In this document: one piece after another, positions 23,183 through 31,327 of the stretch
Position numbering within the stretch: the stretch's first letter is position 1
Layout of the letters: each line of letters starts with the position of its first letter
Origin: Peribacillus frigoritolerans
GTDB lineage: Bacteria; Bacillota; Bacilli; Bacillales; DSM-1321
Length of the DNA: 34,111 nt
Direction: 5' to 3'
Assembly (NCBI RefSeq): GCF_030676415.1
Contig: NZ_JAUUTW010000044.1
Coordinates: 1-34,111 of the forward strand
Made by a program: the position numbers and the translations under genes
Notes under the pieces: generated by a model
Databases searched by the model: none
What the model was told of the DNA's origin: nothing
The model's input: the letters and a program-made list of their open reading frames with translations, nothing else

Positions 23183-24361
23183 ATGAAAACATTCATTATT
23201 AATAATCTAATAGTTCATGGCGAAAAGGAAACATACAAAAATGGGTATATTAAAGTCGTGGATGGAAAAATTGCCGAAGTTGGTCCAGTCAGCCAATACA
23301 AACAGGAAGATGACGCCAAGGTAATTACTCTTTCACCTGATTATCAGGTAATTCCCGGTGCCATCGACATTCATATTCACGGAGCATCCAATTCCGATGC
23401 AATGGATGCCACACATGAAGCATTATCCACAATGGCAGCGACTCTTCCCAAAGAAGGAACCACCAGCTTTCTGGCCACTACAATGACTCAATCTACCCAA
23501 GCCATTGAATCAGCACTTCTTAATGCTGGTAAATATATCGAAAATCAAACTCAAGAACACGCTGAAATAGTTGGGATTCATTTAGAAGGTCCTTTCATTT
23601 CACCGGCCCGTAAAGGAGCACAGCCTGAGGAGTATATCGTTGATCCTGATGTCACTCTATTTAAAAGGTGGCAGGAAATGGCCGAAAATCAAATCAAGCT
23701 TGTAACGCTTGCTCCTGAACAACCAAACGGATTAGATCTTGCCGCACACTTAAGGGAAACTGGCGTTGTCGCTTCCATTGGACATTCAGATGCAACCTAT
23801 GACCAAATTGATGAAGCAATCCAAGCAGGGACTACCCACGTTACACATCTTTATAATGGAATGCGGGGACTCCATCACCGCGAACCTGGTGTTTTGGGAG
23901 CTGCTTATCTTCGGGACGAGCTATATGTTGAACTTATTGCTGACGGCATTCACTGCAGGCCGGAAATGGCGAAGCTGGCATTTAACCAAATTACCAGTGA
24001 ACGCATGATCTTGATAACGGACTCGCTTCGTGCCAAATGGCTCGAAAAAGGAACCTACGATTTAGGTGGTCAGCCTGTGTATGTTGACGAAACGAAAGCA
24101 ACGCTTTCAAACGGTACACTAGCCGGCAGTATATTGAAAATGAACAATGCCATCAAAAATACATTGGAATATACCGATTGTTCCATGACGGACATTATAA
24201 AAATGACAGCAGAAAACCCTGCCAAACAGCTTCGGATTTTTGATAGAAAAGGAAGCATCCAGGTCGGCAAAGACGCCGATCTTGTAATATTGAATGACCG
24301 CTTGGACGTTGAAATGACGTTCTGCAGAGGAAATTTAGCTTTTAAAAAGGAGAATGTATAA
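23183..24361 (+). CDS. nagA: N-acetylglucosamine-6-phosphate deacetylase
   Basis: A 392-residue amidohydrolase that turns GlcNAc-6-phosphate into GlcN-6-phosphate and acetate. Metal and catalytic residues: His64 and His66 in DIHIHG, Glu135 in HLEGPFIS, His201 in GHSDATYDQ, His222 in THLYNGM and catalytic Asp280 in ITDSLRAK. The substrate loop THLYNGMRGLHHREPGVLGA is typical. Its Gly-Met-Arg differs from the common Ala-Met-(Ser/Thr), and a Trp replaces the usual Gly in RAKWL. AAAGGAG lies before the ATG. It overlaps nagB by one base (TAATG) and is first in the nagA-nagB-nagR unit. Confidence 0.95.
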   Translation: MKTFIINNLIVHGEKETYKNGYIKVVDGKIAEVGPVSQYKQEDDAKVITLSPDYQVIPGAIDIHIHGASNSDAMDATHEALSTMAATLPKEGTTSFLATTMTQSTQAIESALLNAGKYIENQTQEHAEIVGIHLEGPFISPARKGAQPEEYIVDPDVTLFKRWQEMAENQIKLVTLAPEQPNGLDLAAHLRETGVVASIGHSDATYDQIDEAIQAGTTHVTHLYNGMRGLHHREPGVLGAAYLRDELYVELIADGIHCRPEMAKLAFNQITSERMILITDSLRAKWLEKGTYDLGGQPVYVDETKATLSNGTLAGSILKMNNAIKNTLEYTDCSMTDIIKMTAENPAKQLRIFDRKGSIQVGKDADLVILNDRLDVEMTFCRGNLAFKKENV

Positions 24362-25095
24362 TGAATATCATACAAGTTCAGGACTACACAGAAATGAGCC
24401 GGACAGCCGCAGAAATAGTGATCGGAAAAGTCAAAGGAAATCCAAACATCAAATTAGGTCTTGCAACGGGCGGTACCCCAAAAGGAATGTATGATAATTT
24501 GATTGAAGATCACGTACGTAATCATACTTCTTATGAAAATGTAACGTCTTTTAATCTTGATGAGTATATCGGCTTAAAACCAAATGATCCAAACAGTTAC
24601 CATTATTATATGGATGACTCCTTATTCACTCACATCAATATAAATAAAGAGCGCACCCACGTACCAAATGGCACAGCTGATGACACCAACGGAGAATGTA
24701 AACGGTATGACGAAATGATAGATTCCGTGGGAGGGATCGATCTTCAGATACTTGGCATTGGGCAAAATGGCCATATTGGTTTTAATGAACCTGGAACTTC
24801 CTTCACATCCGGTACACATGTCGTGACACTTGAAGATTCAACGCGCCAAGCGAATGCTCGTTATTTCGATTCCATAGACGAAGTTCCTACACATGCCGTT
24901 ACGATGGGCATTTCAATAATCATGAAAAGCAAAGAGATTCTGCTGCTGATATCTGGTGAAGAAAAAGCCGAAACCTTGAAGAAATTAATACACGGTGACA
25001 TTTCAGAGGAATTCCCTGCATCTATCCTTAAAAAACATAATAATGTTACAATTATCGCAGACCAAAAAGCATTATCCGGATTGATAATACCCTAA
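24361..25095 (+). CDS. nagB: Glucosamine-6-phosphate deaminase
   Basis: A 244-residue enzyme that converts GlcN-6-phosphate to fructose-6-phosphate and ammonia, linking amino-sugar use to glycolysis. Motifs: ATGGTPKGMYD near the N-terminus (phosphate loop), FNLDEYIGL (catalytic Asp) and GIGQNGHIGFNEPGTSF (catalytic His and Glu). The length equals that of Bacillus NagB, which lacks the allosteric tail of E. coli NagB. The start overlaps the nagA stop and AAAAAGGAG lies 7 bases upstream, so translation is coupled. Confidence 0.96.
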   Translation: MNIIQVQDYTEMSRTAAEIVIGKVKGNPNIKLGLATGGTPKGMYDNLIEDHVRNHTSYENVTSFNLDEYIGLKPNDPNSYHYYMDDSLFTHININKERTHVPNGTADDTNGECKRYDEMIDSVGGIDLQILGIGQNGHIGFNEPGTSFTSGTHVVTLEDSTRQANARYFDSIDEVPTHAVTMGISIIMKSKEILLLISGEEKAETLKKLIHGDISEEFPASILKKHNNVTIIADQKALSGLIIP

Positions 25096-25110
25096 AAGGA
25101 GCGAAAGTCG

Positions 25111-25833
25111 ATGATTGATAAAAACTCACCTCTTCCGATTTATTTTCAAATCGAAGAAAAAATAAAAAGACAGATAGAAAACGGTGAGTTCCAAGCGCAC
25201 GATGCCCTTCCATCTGAACGTGAATATGCCGAGCAATTCGAAATTAGCCGGATGACCGTCCGGCAAGCTATAAATAATTTGGTGAATGACGGATACTTAT
25301 ACCGTCAAAAAGGAAGGGGAACCTTTGTCGCCGATAAGAAGTTGGAGCAGCAGCTCAATGGGTTGACCAGCTTCACGGAGGACATGAAAGCCAGGGGATT
25401 AAATCCAAGCAGTAAGCTGCTGAGCTTTGAAATCATTCCGGCTGATAAGAAGATTGCCAGTGAATTGCACATTTCCCTTTATGCTCCCGTTTATGAAATA
25501 AAACGCATTCGATTGGCTGATGATGTTCCAATGGCGCTCGAGACCGTGTACATGTCTGCCAATTTAATTAAAGGATTAACGGAAGAAATCATTAACCTTT
25601 CCCTTTACCAATATGTGGAGAATTACGTTAAACTTAAAATAGACTATGCTACACAAACGTTGGAATCATCGATTGCTTCTGAATTAGAAGTCACCCATTT
25701 ATCGATTCCAAAGCACTCACCCATATTATTCATTCAAAGGCATACGTTCCTAATAGATGGAACTCCCCTTGAATATGTTAAATCTGCTTATCGTGCGGAC
25801 AGGTATAAGTTCACTATCACTATAAGCAGATAA
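25111..25833 (+). CDS. nagR: GntR/HutC-family repressor NagR
   Basis: A 240-residue repressor. The winged-helix domain (1-75: PIYFQIEEKIKRQI, LPSEREYAEQFEISRMTVRQA, YRQKGRGTFV) is followed by a UTRA ligand-binding domain (about 90-238) ending YRADRYKFTI. NagR (YvoA) of B. subtilis binds GlcN6P or GlcNAc6P and leaves its operators when amino sugar is present. Two matching operators sit in the nagE-nagA interval. AAAAGGAGCG lies before the ATG and nagB ends 15 bp upstream, so the repressor is made from the operon it controls. Confidence 0.93.
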   Translation: MIDKNSPLPIYFQIEEKIKRQIENGEFQAHDALPSEREYAEQFEISRMTVRQAINNLVNDGYLYRQKGRGTFVADKKLEQQLNGLTSFTEDMKARGLNPSSKLLSFEIIPADKKIASELHISLYAPVYEIKRIRLADDVPMALETVYMSANLIKGLTEEIINLSLYQYVENYVKLKIDYATQTLESSIASELEVTHLSIPKHSPILFIQRHTFLIDGTPLEYVKSAYRADRYKFTITISR

Positions 25834-25896
25834 AATTGAATATTTTCATCACCATAGTCTTTTAATTGCCAAAGGTAATCGGAGGGTATCACATAT

Positions 25897-26619
25897 ATGA
25901 ACTCATACTTTGAAGAAGTGCAGGCTTTACTCACAATTGTGGGAGAACAGGAAAAGCAATCAATTAAGGAATCTGTTGAATATATCTCAAAAGCAGTGAT
26001 GTCAGATGGGATCATCCATCTATTCGGAAGCGGACACTCTCATATTTTGACGGAAGAAGTATTCTACCGGGCAGGTGGGTTAGCCGCAATTCGTCCTATT
26101 TTCGTTGAAGATTTGATGCTTTTTAAGGGAGCTTCAAGGTCATCACAACTTGAACGGCAAAATGACCTATCAGAGAAATTCATGCATGATGAGGATATCC
26201 GTCCTGGTGATGTCTGTATCGTCATTTCATCATCCGGCGTAAATCCCGTTCCCATAGATGTCGCCACTATCGCAAAAGAAAAAGGGGCCTTCGTCATTGG
26301 ACTGACATCACCGGAGTATGCAAAAGGTTGTCCTTCACGGCATAAACATAAGCATTATCTCCACGATGTCGTTGATTTGGTCATAGACAATCATATTGCC
26401 AAAGGTGACACATTACTGAAATCAAATAATATATCTTTTGGTTCTGGATCGACCGTGATCGGGGCCGTTCTCCTCAATATGATTTTCACCCAAGTCATCC
26501 AAACGATTATTGAATCAGGGGAGACCCCTCCCGTATTCCTAAGCAGTAATATCGAAGGGGCAGATGAACACAATCAAAAGATCATCGCGAAATATAAAAC
26601 ACGAATCCCCCAATTATGA
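25897..26619 (+). CDS. SIS-domain sugar-phosphate protein, UPF0309 family
   Basis: A 240-residue protein with a double SIS fold. Motifs: LFGSGHSHILTEEVFYRAGG (phosphosugar-binding start of the first half), VISSSGVNPVPIDVA (second phosphate loop), IGLTS, and a conserved FGSGSTVIGAVLLN. UPF0309 proteins are annotated as sugar isomerase-domain proteins without a proven reaction. The place after nagR, same strand, 63 bp gap and no terminator between, suggests a role with amino-sugar phosphates, perhaps an isomerase or a lyase of the MurQ kind; it is too short and different to call MurQ. GGAGGG lies 11 bases before the ATG. Confidence 0.8.
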   Translation: MNSYFEEVQALLTIVGEQEKQSIKESVEYISKAVMSDGIIHLFGSGHSHILTEEVFYRAGGLAAIRPIFVEDLMLFKGASRSSQLERQNDLSEKFMHDEDIRPGDVCIVISSSGVNPVPIDVATIAKEKGAFVIGLTSPEYAKGCPSRHKHKHYLHDVVDLVIDNHIAKGDTLLKSNNISFGSGSTVIGAVLLNMIFTQVIQTIIESGETPPVFLSSNIEGADEHNQKIIAKYKTRIPQL

Positions 26620-26686
26620 CTCGGTTTAGCCAAAAAGGAATACATAAGCTTTTATGTTCCTCATAAAAGCAGTCACGATAAATATT

Positions 26687-26716
26687 AAAGAAGGCACCCA
26701 TGCGGATGCCTTCTTT
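26687..26716. terminator. Terminator between the nag operon and marR
   Basis: Stem AAAGAAGGCA (26687-26696) / TGCCTTCTTT (26707-26716) with extra pairing inside the loop. It is usable from both strands. Confidence 0.8.
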
Positions 26717-26751
26717 AGTTCAAGGGTACTTCCCTTTATGATCGCCCTCAT

Positions 26752-27216
26752 TTATATTTCCTCCCATTCCCCATTCTTCATTTGAATGAAAATTTGCGAA
26801 AGTTTCTCATATGTATCAAGGAATTTAACAATCTCTTCATAATCGAATTTCGTCATGATGCTCTCTACCAATTTATGAACCTTATTTTCCGTTTCCTGTA
26901 ACAATGTTTCCCCCTCTTTGGAAAGCTTCAAGTGAAAGACCCTTCGATCAACCAGGTCCTGTTCCCTTTCTATCAATCCTTTGCCTTCCAGCCTGTTGAT
27001 GTTGGACGTGACGGCACTCTTATTTATATAAAAGGCATCACTGATTTCCGTCGATGTACACAACTGCTGTTGATGAATGAACCGTAAAGTATAGTATTGT
27101 TCGTTCGTCAGCACATCACAAATCTGATCTTTTATTAAAAGCTCCCCCATCTTATTGACATAGAAGGAAACCTTCATGTATCGATCAATCAATCCAGAAA
27201 CTTTTTCATTAGTCAT
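26752..27216 (-). CDS. MarR family transcriptional regulator
   Basis: A 154-residue winged-helix regulator, unrelated in detail to the one at 14235. DNA-binding region about 40-100 (STEISDAFYINKSAVTSNINRLEGKGLI, then REQDLVDRRVFHLKLS). The start is ATG 27216, seven bases after GGGAGG; a TTG at 27231 is in frame but lies on the ribosome site. It has its own promoter (27260-27289). It is divergent from the YtxH-like gene and may regulate itself; no transporter or enzyme target is adjacent. Confidence 0.85.
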   Translation of the reverse strand: MTNEKVSGLIDRYMKVSFYVNKMGELLIKDQICDVLTNEQYYTLRFIHQQQLCTSTEISDAFYINKSAVTSNINRLEGKGLIEREQDLVDRRVFHLKLSKEGETLLQETENKVHKLVESIMTKFDYEEIVKFLDTYEKLSQIFIQMKNGEWEEI

Positions 27217-27259
27217 CGTTGCACCTCCCAAAAAGTAGTTCAGTCATTTAACTATATGT

Positions 27260-27289
27260 AGATTACTATTGTTTTATTTATTATGTCAA
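27260..27289 (-). promoter_or_regulatory. Sigma-A promoter of marR
   Basis: On the minus strand -35 TTGACA (27284-27289), 18-bp spacer, -10 TAATCT (27260-27265). A loose inverted repeat, TAGTT...AACTA, at about 27236-27254 after the -10 could be its operator. Confidence 0.65.
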
Positions 27290-27313
27290 TCCCATGATAG
27301 TTTATTATTTCCA

Positions 27314-27339
27314 GTTTAACTTATGGTAAATAAGGGAAA
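27314..27339 (+). promoter_or_regulatory. Sigma-B-type promoter of the YtxH-like gene
   Basis: GTTTAA (27314-27319), 14 bases, GGGAAA (27334-27339). This fits GTTTAA-N14-GGGWAW and lies 46 bp before the start codon. Confidence 0.72.
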
Positions 27340-27385
27340 ACCCAAAGTAAGCAAACAATCTACTATTCTAAAGGAGGAAATATAA

Positions 27386-27910
27386 ATGACTCAATCAACT
27401 ATCGAAACTCAAACGAATAGCAAGCTTTTAAAAGGGATTCTAATTGGGGGGCTTGTTGGTGGTGCGTTGACCTTGCTTGACTCCAACACAAGAAATAAAG
27501 TAAAGCGATCAGCCGTCCTTTTAAAAGACAACTCCATGAATATGATTGAACAGGTCAAGGAAAATCCCGGAGAAATGAAGGAACAGATGGTATCAGGAGT
27601 CAAAGGGGCAACGGAGACTATTAAAGAGGCAATCAATGACGTTGAAACACTATATGAAACCGTCAATGAAGACGTGGTGGGTAAAGTATCCGAAGTAAAG
27701 GATATCTCCACTGATGCCCTTGGTACAGCTAAAGACGCAACAAGTGAATTGAAGGACATCGGTTCAAAGGTGGTCGTTGCCGGTAAACAGCTGAAAGAAA
27801 CGCCATCACAATCATTGATATCCGATAATGATAAAGGTGAAAGAGAAAGTGATGAAATCGTTAAAAAATCAGGATTATCCAATCAAAAATCCATCTCATC
27901 CAACTTCTAA
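27386..27910 (+). CDS. YtxH-like general-stress protein
   Basis: A 174-residue protein. After a polar N-terminus there is one glycine-rich hydrophobic segment (about 14-31, LLKGILIGGLVGGALTLL), then RNKVKR and a long hydrophilic, Glu/Lys/Thr-rich helical tail with repeats resembling late-embryogenesis or apolipoprotein-like proteins. This is the pattern of YtxH-domain stress proteins of Bacillus, which are sigma-B controlled; the upstream promoter agrees. AAAGGAGG precedes the ATG. The molecular role is unknown. Confidence 0.72.
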   Translation: MTQSTIETQTNSKLLKGILIGGLVGGALTLLDSNTRNKVKRSAVLLKDNSMNMIEQVKENPGEMKEQMVSGVKGATETIKEAINDVETLYETVNEDVVGKVSEVKDISTDALGTAKDATSELKDIGSKVVVAGKQLKETPSQSLISDNDKGERESDEIVKKSGLSNQKSISSNF

Positions 27911-27926
27911 TATATAAATATATAAA

Positions 27927-27953
27927 AAAGCTGAGGCATTAAGCCTCAGCTTT
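27927..27953 (+). terminator. First terminator hairpin after the YtxH-like gene
   Basis: A perfect 11-bp stem, AAAGCTGAGGC (27927-27937) / GCCTCAGCTTT (27943-27953). Only TTT follows before CAGACTG begins. Confidence 0.82.
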
Positions 27954-27960
27954 CAGACTG

Positions 27961-27992
27961 TAGACAAACTCGATGAAAATCGAGTTTGTCTA
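27961..27992 (+). terminator. Second terminator hairpin (repeat-associated)
   Basis: A perfect 14-bp stem, TAGACAAACTCGAT / ATCGAGTTTGTCTA, loop GAAA, then TTTTTA. Nearly the same sequence follows nagE (20879-20916). Confidence 0.8.
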
Positions 27993-28017
27993 TTTTTATG
28001 GCTTGTACAATTTGGAC

Positions 28018-28112
28018 GTTGATTTCCACTCCAGGCACTCGCTTTCCGCGGGCGGTCGGGGAGCCTCCTCGGCTTTCGCCTGCGGATTCTCGTACCTTCC
28101 GCTCCAATCAAC
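28018..28112 (+). repeat. Copy B of a GC-rich intergenic repeat
   Basis: About 95 bp, much richer in G+C than its surroundings. It contains CTCGCTTTCCGCGGGCGGTC, GAGCCTCCTCGG and CGCCTGCGGATTCTCGTACC. It is bounded by a short inverted repeat, GTTGATT (28018-28024) and AATCAAC (28106-28112). Such sequences are scattered between genes in many Bacillaceae. No ORF is supported. The remaining part of 27911-28252 holds nothing else I can name. Confidence 0.75.
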
Positions 28113-28252
28113 TCTGTATAAAGTTTAGACAGAACCATACCTATGGAGTTGAAGGTGTTGCTTTGGGCCAATTGGATCGGGAACATCATTCGATGAAAGG
28201 TACATTTTCCAGAACCCTTTTGTTTTTTCATATATCACTTCATTTGAAAACC

Positions 28253-29143
28253 TTAGTTAGAACCCTCTAATTTATTCGTTATCTCATGGTCTTTTTTCAC
28301 TTCGGCTAACCAAACGGGATATTCCTCTTGTAATCTTTCAGAAAGAAGCGTTTCTTTAATTACTTCTTTACTGTCTTCTAAATTAGCTTTTTTTGCTTCC
28401 TTCTTACCGGTTACTTTTATGATATGGTATCCATAATCGGATTTGACTGGATCACTGACTTTATTTATATCAAGATCAAAGGCAACATCTTCAAACTCTT
28501 CCACCATATCACCTTTCCCAAAATATCCTAGGCTTCCACCGTTATCCGCCGTTTCAGTATCAGTGGAATATTCAGCTGCCAATTTAGCGAAATCACCGCC
28601 TTCTGCGATTTCTTTCGCAACTTTTTTAGCCGTTTTTTCGTCTTCGACTAAAATATGACTAGCTTCCACTTGTTCCGCTTGAGCAAATGTATCTTTGTTA
28701 TCTTCAAAATACGTACTGATTTCATCGTCCGTCACGGTTATTCTCGGTTCAACCAGTTTTTTCGTTTGCAGGTAAACCACGATGTCCTTTTTTAAGGCTT
28801 CCATAGAAGAACCGCTTGCTTCCAATTGCTCTTTTAACGACTTTTCATCACCATAGGACTCCACCATAATATCGATTTCTTTCTGTATTTCTTCATCCTT
28901 AATTTTAATTCCTGCTTTTTCCGCTTCCAATTCAACCAATTTATTCGTAATTAACAGGTCTAAAGTATCTGCTCCGTACCCCGCAACAAGCGCGTCATAT
29001 AGCTCATCCTTATTGATTTTCTCGCCATCGATACTAGCTATTGTCTTATCCGTGGACGAAATCATCGCAAATGCCATGATCCCGGCAATGATTAAAATGC
29101 TCCCTGCCCAAATATATGCCTTCGTGCTTTTTAATAGTTTCAT
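28253..29143 (-). CDS. PrsA-like foldase, membrane-anchored parvulin peptidyl-prolyl isomerase
   Basis: A 296-residue protein of the PrsA/SurA type. One N-terminal membrane segment (about 9-29) is followed by an N-terminal chaperone helix region (33-150) and a parvulin domain (about 158-245) with ASHILVEDEKTA, DFAKLAAEYSTD, NGGSLGYFGKG and GYHIIKV. It should help exported proteins fold on the outer face of the membrane. Classic PrsA is a lipoprotein; this protein has no cysteine in its signal region, so it is probably held by an uncleaved helix, as in YacD-type paralogues. Monocistronic; GGGAG lies before the ATG. Confidence 0.87.
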   Translation of the reverse strand: MKLLKSTKAYIWAGSILIIAGIMAFAMISSTDKTIASIDGEKINKDELYDALVAGYGADTLDLLITNKLVELEAEKAGIKIKDEEIQKEIDIMVESYGDEKSLKEQLEASGSSMEALKKDIVVYLQTKKLVEPRITVTDDEISTYFEDNKDTFAQAEQVEASHILVEDEKTAKKVAKEIAEGGDFAKLAAEYSTDTETADNGGSLGYFGKGDMVEEFEDVAFDLDINKVSDPVKSDYGYHIIKVTGKKEAKKANLEDSKEVIKETLLSERLQEEYPVWLAEVKKDHEITNKLEGSN

Positions 29144-29394
29144 GAATACTCTCCCTTAATTTTTCTATTATGATAGCTTGGAAATATTAATTAATCCTTA
29201 AGATATTAATTCAACCTTCAATATGCACTAACCCATCATTATACTAACATACTTATATCCTTACAGATATTTTAGAGTATTTCCTTCTGCTACCAATTCA
29301 CATTGAGAATTTGGTTGATCACTACAAAAAACGAAATTATACAGTTATAACGACTTTTGTTATATAGGTAACAGAGTGCAAAAACACAGAAACG
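29144..29394. other. AT-rich gene-free stretch
   Basis: Upstream region of the prsA-like gene. On the minus strand there is a TATAAT near 29236-29241 with a poor -35, so a promoter is possible but not proven. I see no ORF with a ribosome site and no repeat. Confidence 0.5.
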
Positions 29395-29437
29395 AAAAAG
29401 CATGGTGTACGGAGGGAATCCCTACACCATGCTTTTT
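29395..29437 (-). terminator. Terminator of the pot operon
   Basis: A perfect 15-bp stem (29395-29409 with 29423-29437) with a 13-base loop that itself contains GGGA/TCCC. The minus strand ends in CTTTTTCG. It lies eight bases past the potD stop. Confidence 0.9.
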
Positions 29438-29444
29438 TCTTGTG

Positions 29445-30518
29445 TTATTTACGATGCATCTTGAATTCAAGGAAGAGTTCGTTGTAATGGGCCAAGTTTT
29501 TCTTCCCAAGGTTTTCGTACACTTCCAGTTTCTTTGTCAGTTCCGGTGATGGATAGAAACGTTCATCCTTCACCACTTCTTCAGGCATATATTTCAGTGC
29601 TTCTTTATTAGGTGTCGAGTAACTTACATATTCAGCATTCTGTGCCGCAACTTTCGGGTCCAGCATGAAGTTGATGAACTGGTGAGCCGCTTCGACATTT
29701 TTGGTCGTTTTCGGGATGACCATATTATCAAACCATAAATTGGACCCCTCTTTTGGAACAACGTATTCGAGATCTTCATTTTCAGCCATGATTTCAGAAG
29801 CAACTCCCGACCAAACAAGGCCAATTGCCGCTTCCTGGGCTTCCAATAGCATGCGGCTTTCATCTCCTACTATCGCTTTAATATTAGGGGTGAGGGCATC
29901 AAGTCTGGATTTTGCCTCTTGAAGGTGTTCTTCATCTATATCATTCAATGAATAATTCAAAGAGTTCAGACCCATGCCCATCACTTCTCTAGCCCCATCC
30001 GTCAAAAGGATTTCATTTTTTAAATCTTTATCCCATAAATCCGCCCAGGCCGTTATTTCTTTGCCACCGAGCATCTTGGAATTGTAAACAATTCCAACCG
30101 TTCCCCAGAAATACGGGACGGAATATTTATTCTCCGGATCGAATGGCAGATCGATGAATCGCTCATCGATATTTTTCAAATTCGGAAGCTTGGAATGATC
30201 CAAGGGAACCAGCAAGTCTTCTTGCCTCATCTTATCGATCATATACTCAGACGGAATGGCAATATCATAAGTCGTGCCGCCCTGTTCGATTTTAGTCATC
30301 ATGGCCTCATTCGAATCGAACGTCTCATAAATGACCTTTATACCTGTTTCTTCTTCAAAACGTTCGATTAAATCCGTATCGATGTAATCGCCCCAATTAT
30401 AGATGGTAAGCGTATTGCCGCTCGTAAACCCCTGCGATGAATTCAATCTTGAAATCGCATATAGCAGCAAAGCGGATACGAGGGAAATGAGCAGAAACAT
30501 TTGGACAAGCCTTTTCAT
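29445..30518 (-). CDS. potD: Spermidine/putrescine ABC transporter substrate-binding protein
   Basis: A 357-residue extracytoplasmic polyamine-binding protein. N-terminal membrane segment (about 4-24), then the family hallmark NTLTIYNWGDYID, the acidic and aromatic ligand residues in IPSEYMIDKMRQEDLL, and VPYFWGTVGIVYN, GLVWSGVASEI and ANQF-like AHQFINFMLDP. Many Gram-positive PotD proteins are lipoproteins; here the signal region has no cysteine, so it may be anchored by the uncleaved helix or released. The start overlaps the potC stop by four bases (ATGA). Last gene of the operon, before a strong terminator. Confidence 0.93.
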   Translation of the reverse strand: MKRLVQMFLLISLVSALLLYAISRLNSSQGFTSGNTLTIYNWGDYIDTDLIERFEEETGIKVIYETFDSNEAMMTKIEQGGTTYDIAIPSEYMIDKMRQEDLLVPLDHSKLPNLKNIDERFIDLPFDPENKYSVPYFWGTVGIVYNSKMLGGKEITAWADLWDKDLKNEILLTDGAREVMGMGLNSLNYSLNDIDEEHLQEAKSRLDALTPNIKAIVGDESRMLLEAQEAAIGLVWSGVASEIMAENEDLEYVVPKEGSNLWFDNMVIPKTTKNVEAAHQFINFMLDPKVAAQNAEYVSYSTPNKEALKYMPEEVVKDERFYPSPELTKKLEVYENLGKKNLAHYNELFLEFKMHRK

Positions 30519-31327
30519 CGTTTCCCCCCCATTCCCATTTGCCTTACACGTTGAGTTATAAAGTAATATACGACAACCAACAGCAGTGTCACGACGAACA
30601 GCAGTGTCGATAGTGCATTGATATTCAATGAAATCCCACGGCGGGCCAATGAATAGATTTCCACAGAAAGAGTGGAGAAGCCATTACCGGTCACAAAGAA
30701 CGTAACCGCAAAATCATCAAGTGAATAAGTCAATGCCATAAAAAAACCAGCAAAGATACCTGGTAGGATGTATGGAAGGATGACCTTCGTCAATACATCC
30801 CACCGGCTTGCCCCTAAATCTCGGGCCGCATCAATTAAAGTAGGGCTCATTTCCTGAAGTTTCGGAAGGACCAGCAGCACAACGATCGGGATACTGAAGG
30901 CGATATGCGACAACAGTACCGAGTAGAATCCAAGCTTGATCCCGGCCATTGTGAATAAAATCAGGAAGGAAGCACCGATGATCACATCGGGACTGACAAT
31001 CAATACATTATTCAATGACAATACCGTATTCTTAGCCTTATTGCTCGTAAAGGACCGAATTCCAATCGCCCCTATCACCCCTATGATCGTTGCGATCAGT
31101 GCAGATAATAAAGCAATCACAAGTGTATTCAATACAATGATCAACAGCCTTGTATCTTGGAACAGTTCCTTGTACCACTCCATCGTGAACCCTTTAAAGT
31201 CATACATCGTTCCACCGCTGTTAAAAGAGTAAAAGACTAAAAAGAAAATCGGTGCATAGAGAATGAGAAAAATCAAAACGAGAAACGCTTTTGATATTGG
31301 TGATAATTTATTGTCCAATTTACACAC
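30515..31327 (-). CDS. potC: Spermidine/putrescine ABC transporter permease PotC
   Basis: A 270-residue inner permease with six membrane segments and the EAA loop TLIDAARDLGASRWDVLTKVILP that docks onto PotA. It pairs with PotB. The start is GTG 31327; a TTG at 31318, six bases after AGGGTG, is an equally good choice and would give LDNKLSP as the N-terminus. It overlaps the potB stop, and the last codons overlap potD. Confidence 0.92.
   Translation of the reverse strand: MCKLDNKLSPISKAFLVLIFLILYAPIFFLVFYSFNSGGTMYDFKGFTMEWYKELFQDTRLLIIVLNTLVIALLSALIATIIGVIGAIGIRSFTSNKAKNTVLSLNNVLIVSPDVIIGASFLILFTMAGIKLGFYSVLLSHIAFSIPIVVLLVLPKLQEMSPTLIDAARDLGASRWDVLTKVILPYILPGIFAGFFMALTYSLDDFAVTFFVTGNGFSTLSVEIYSLARRGISLNINALSTLLFVVTLLLVVVYYFITQRVRQMGMGGKR

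Noticed and set aside
27409..27882. 157-codon minus-strand ORF opposite the YtxH-like gene
   Set aside because: The plus frame has the ribosome site, sigma-B-type promoter and terminator; the minus frame has none.
27953..28270. ORFs of 92-94 codons on both strands over repeat copy B
   Set aside because: The open frames arise from the GC-rich repeat; no start signal and no recognisable protein.
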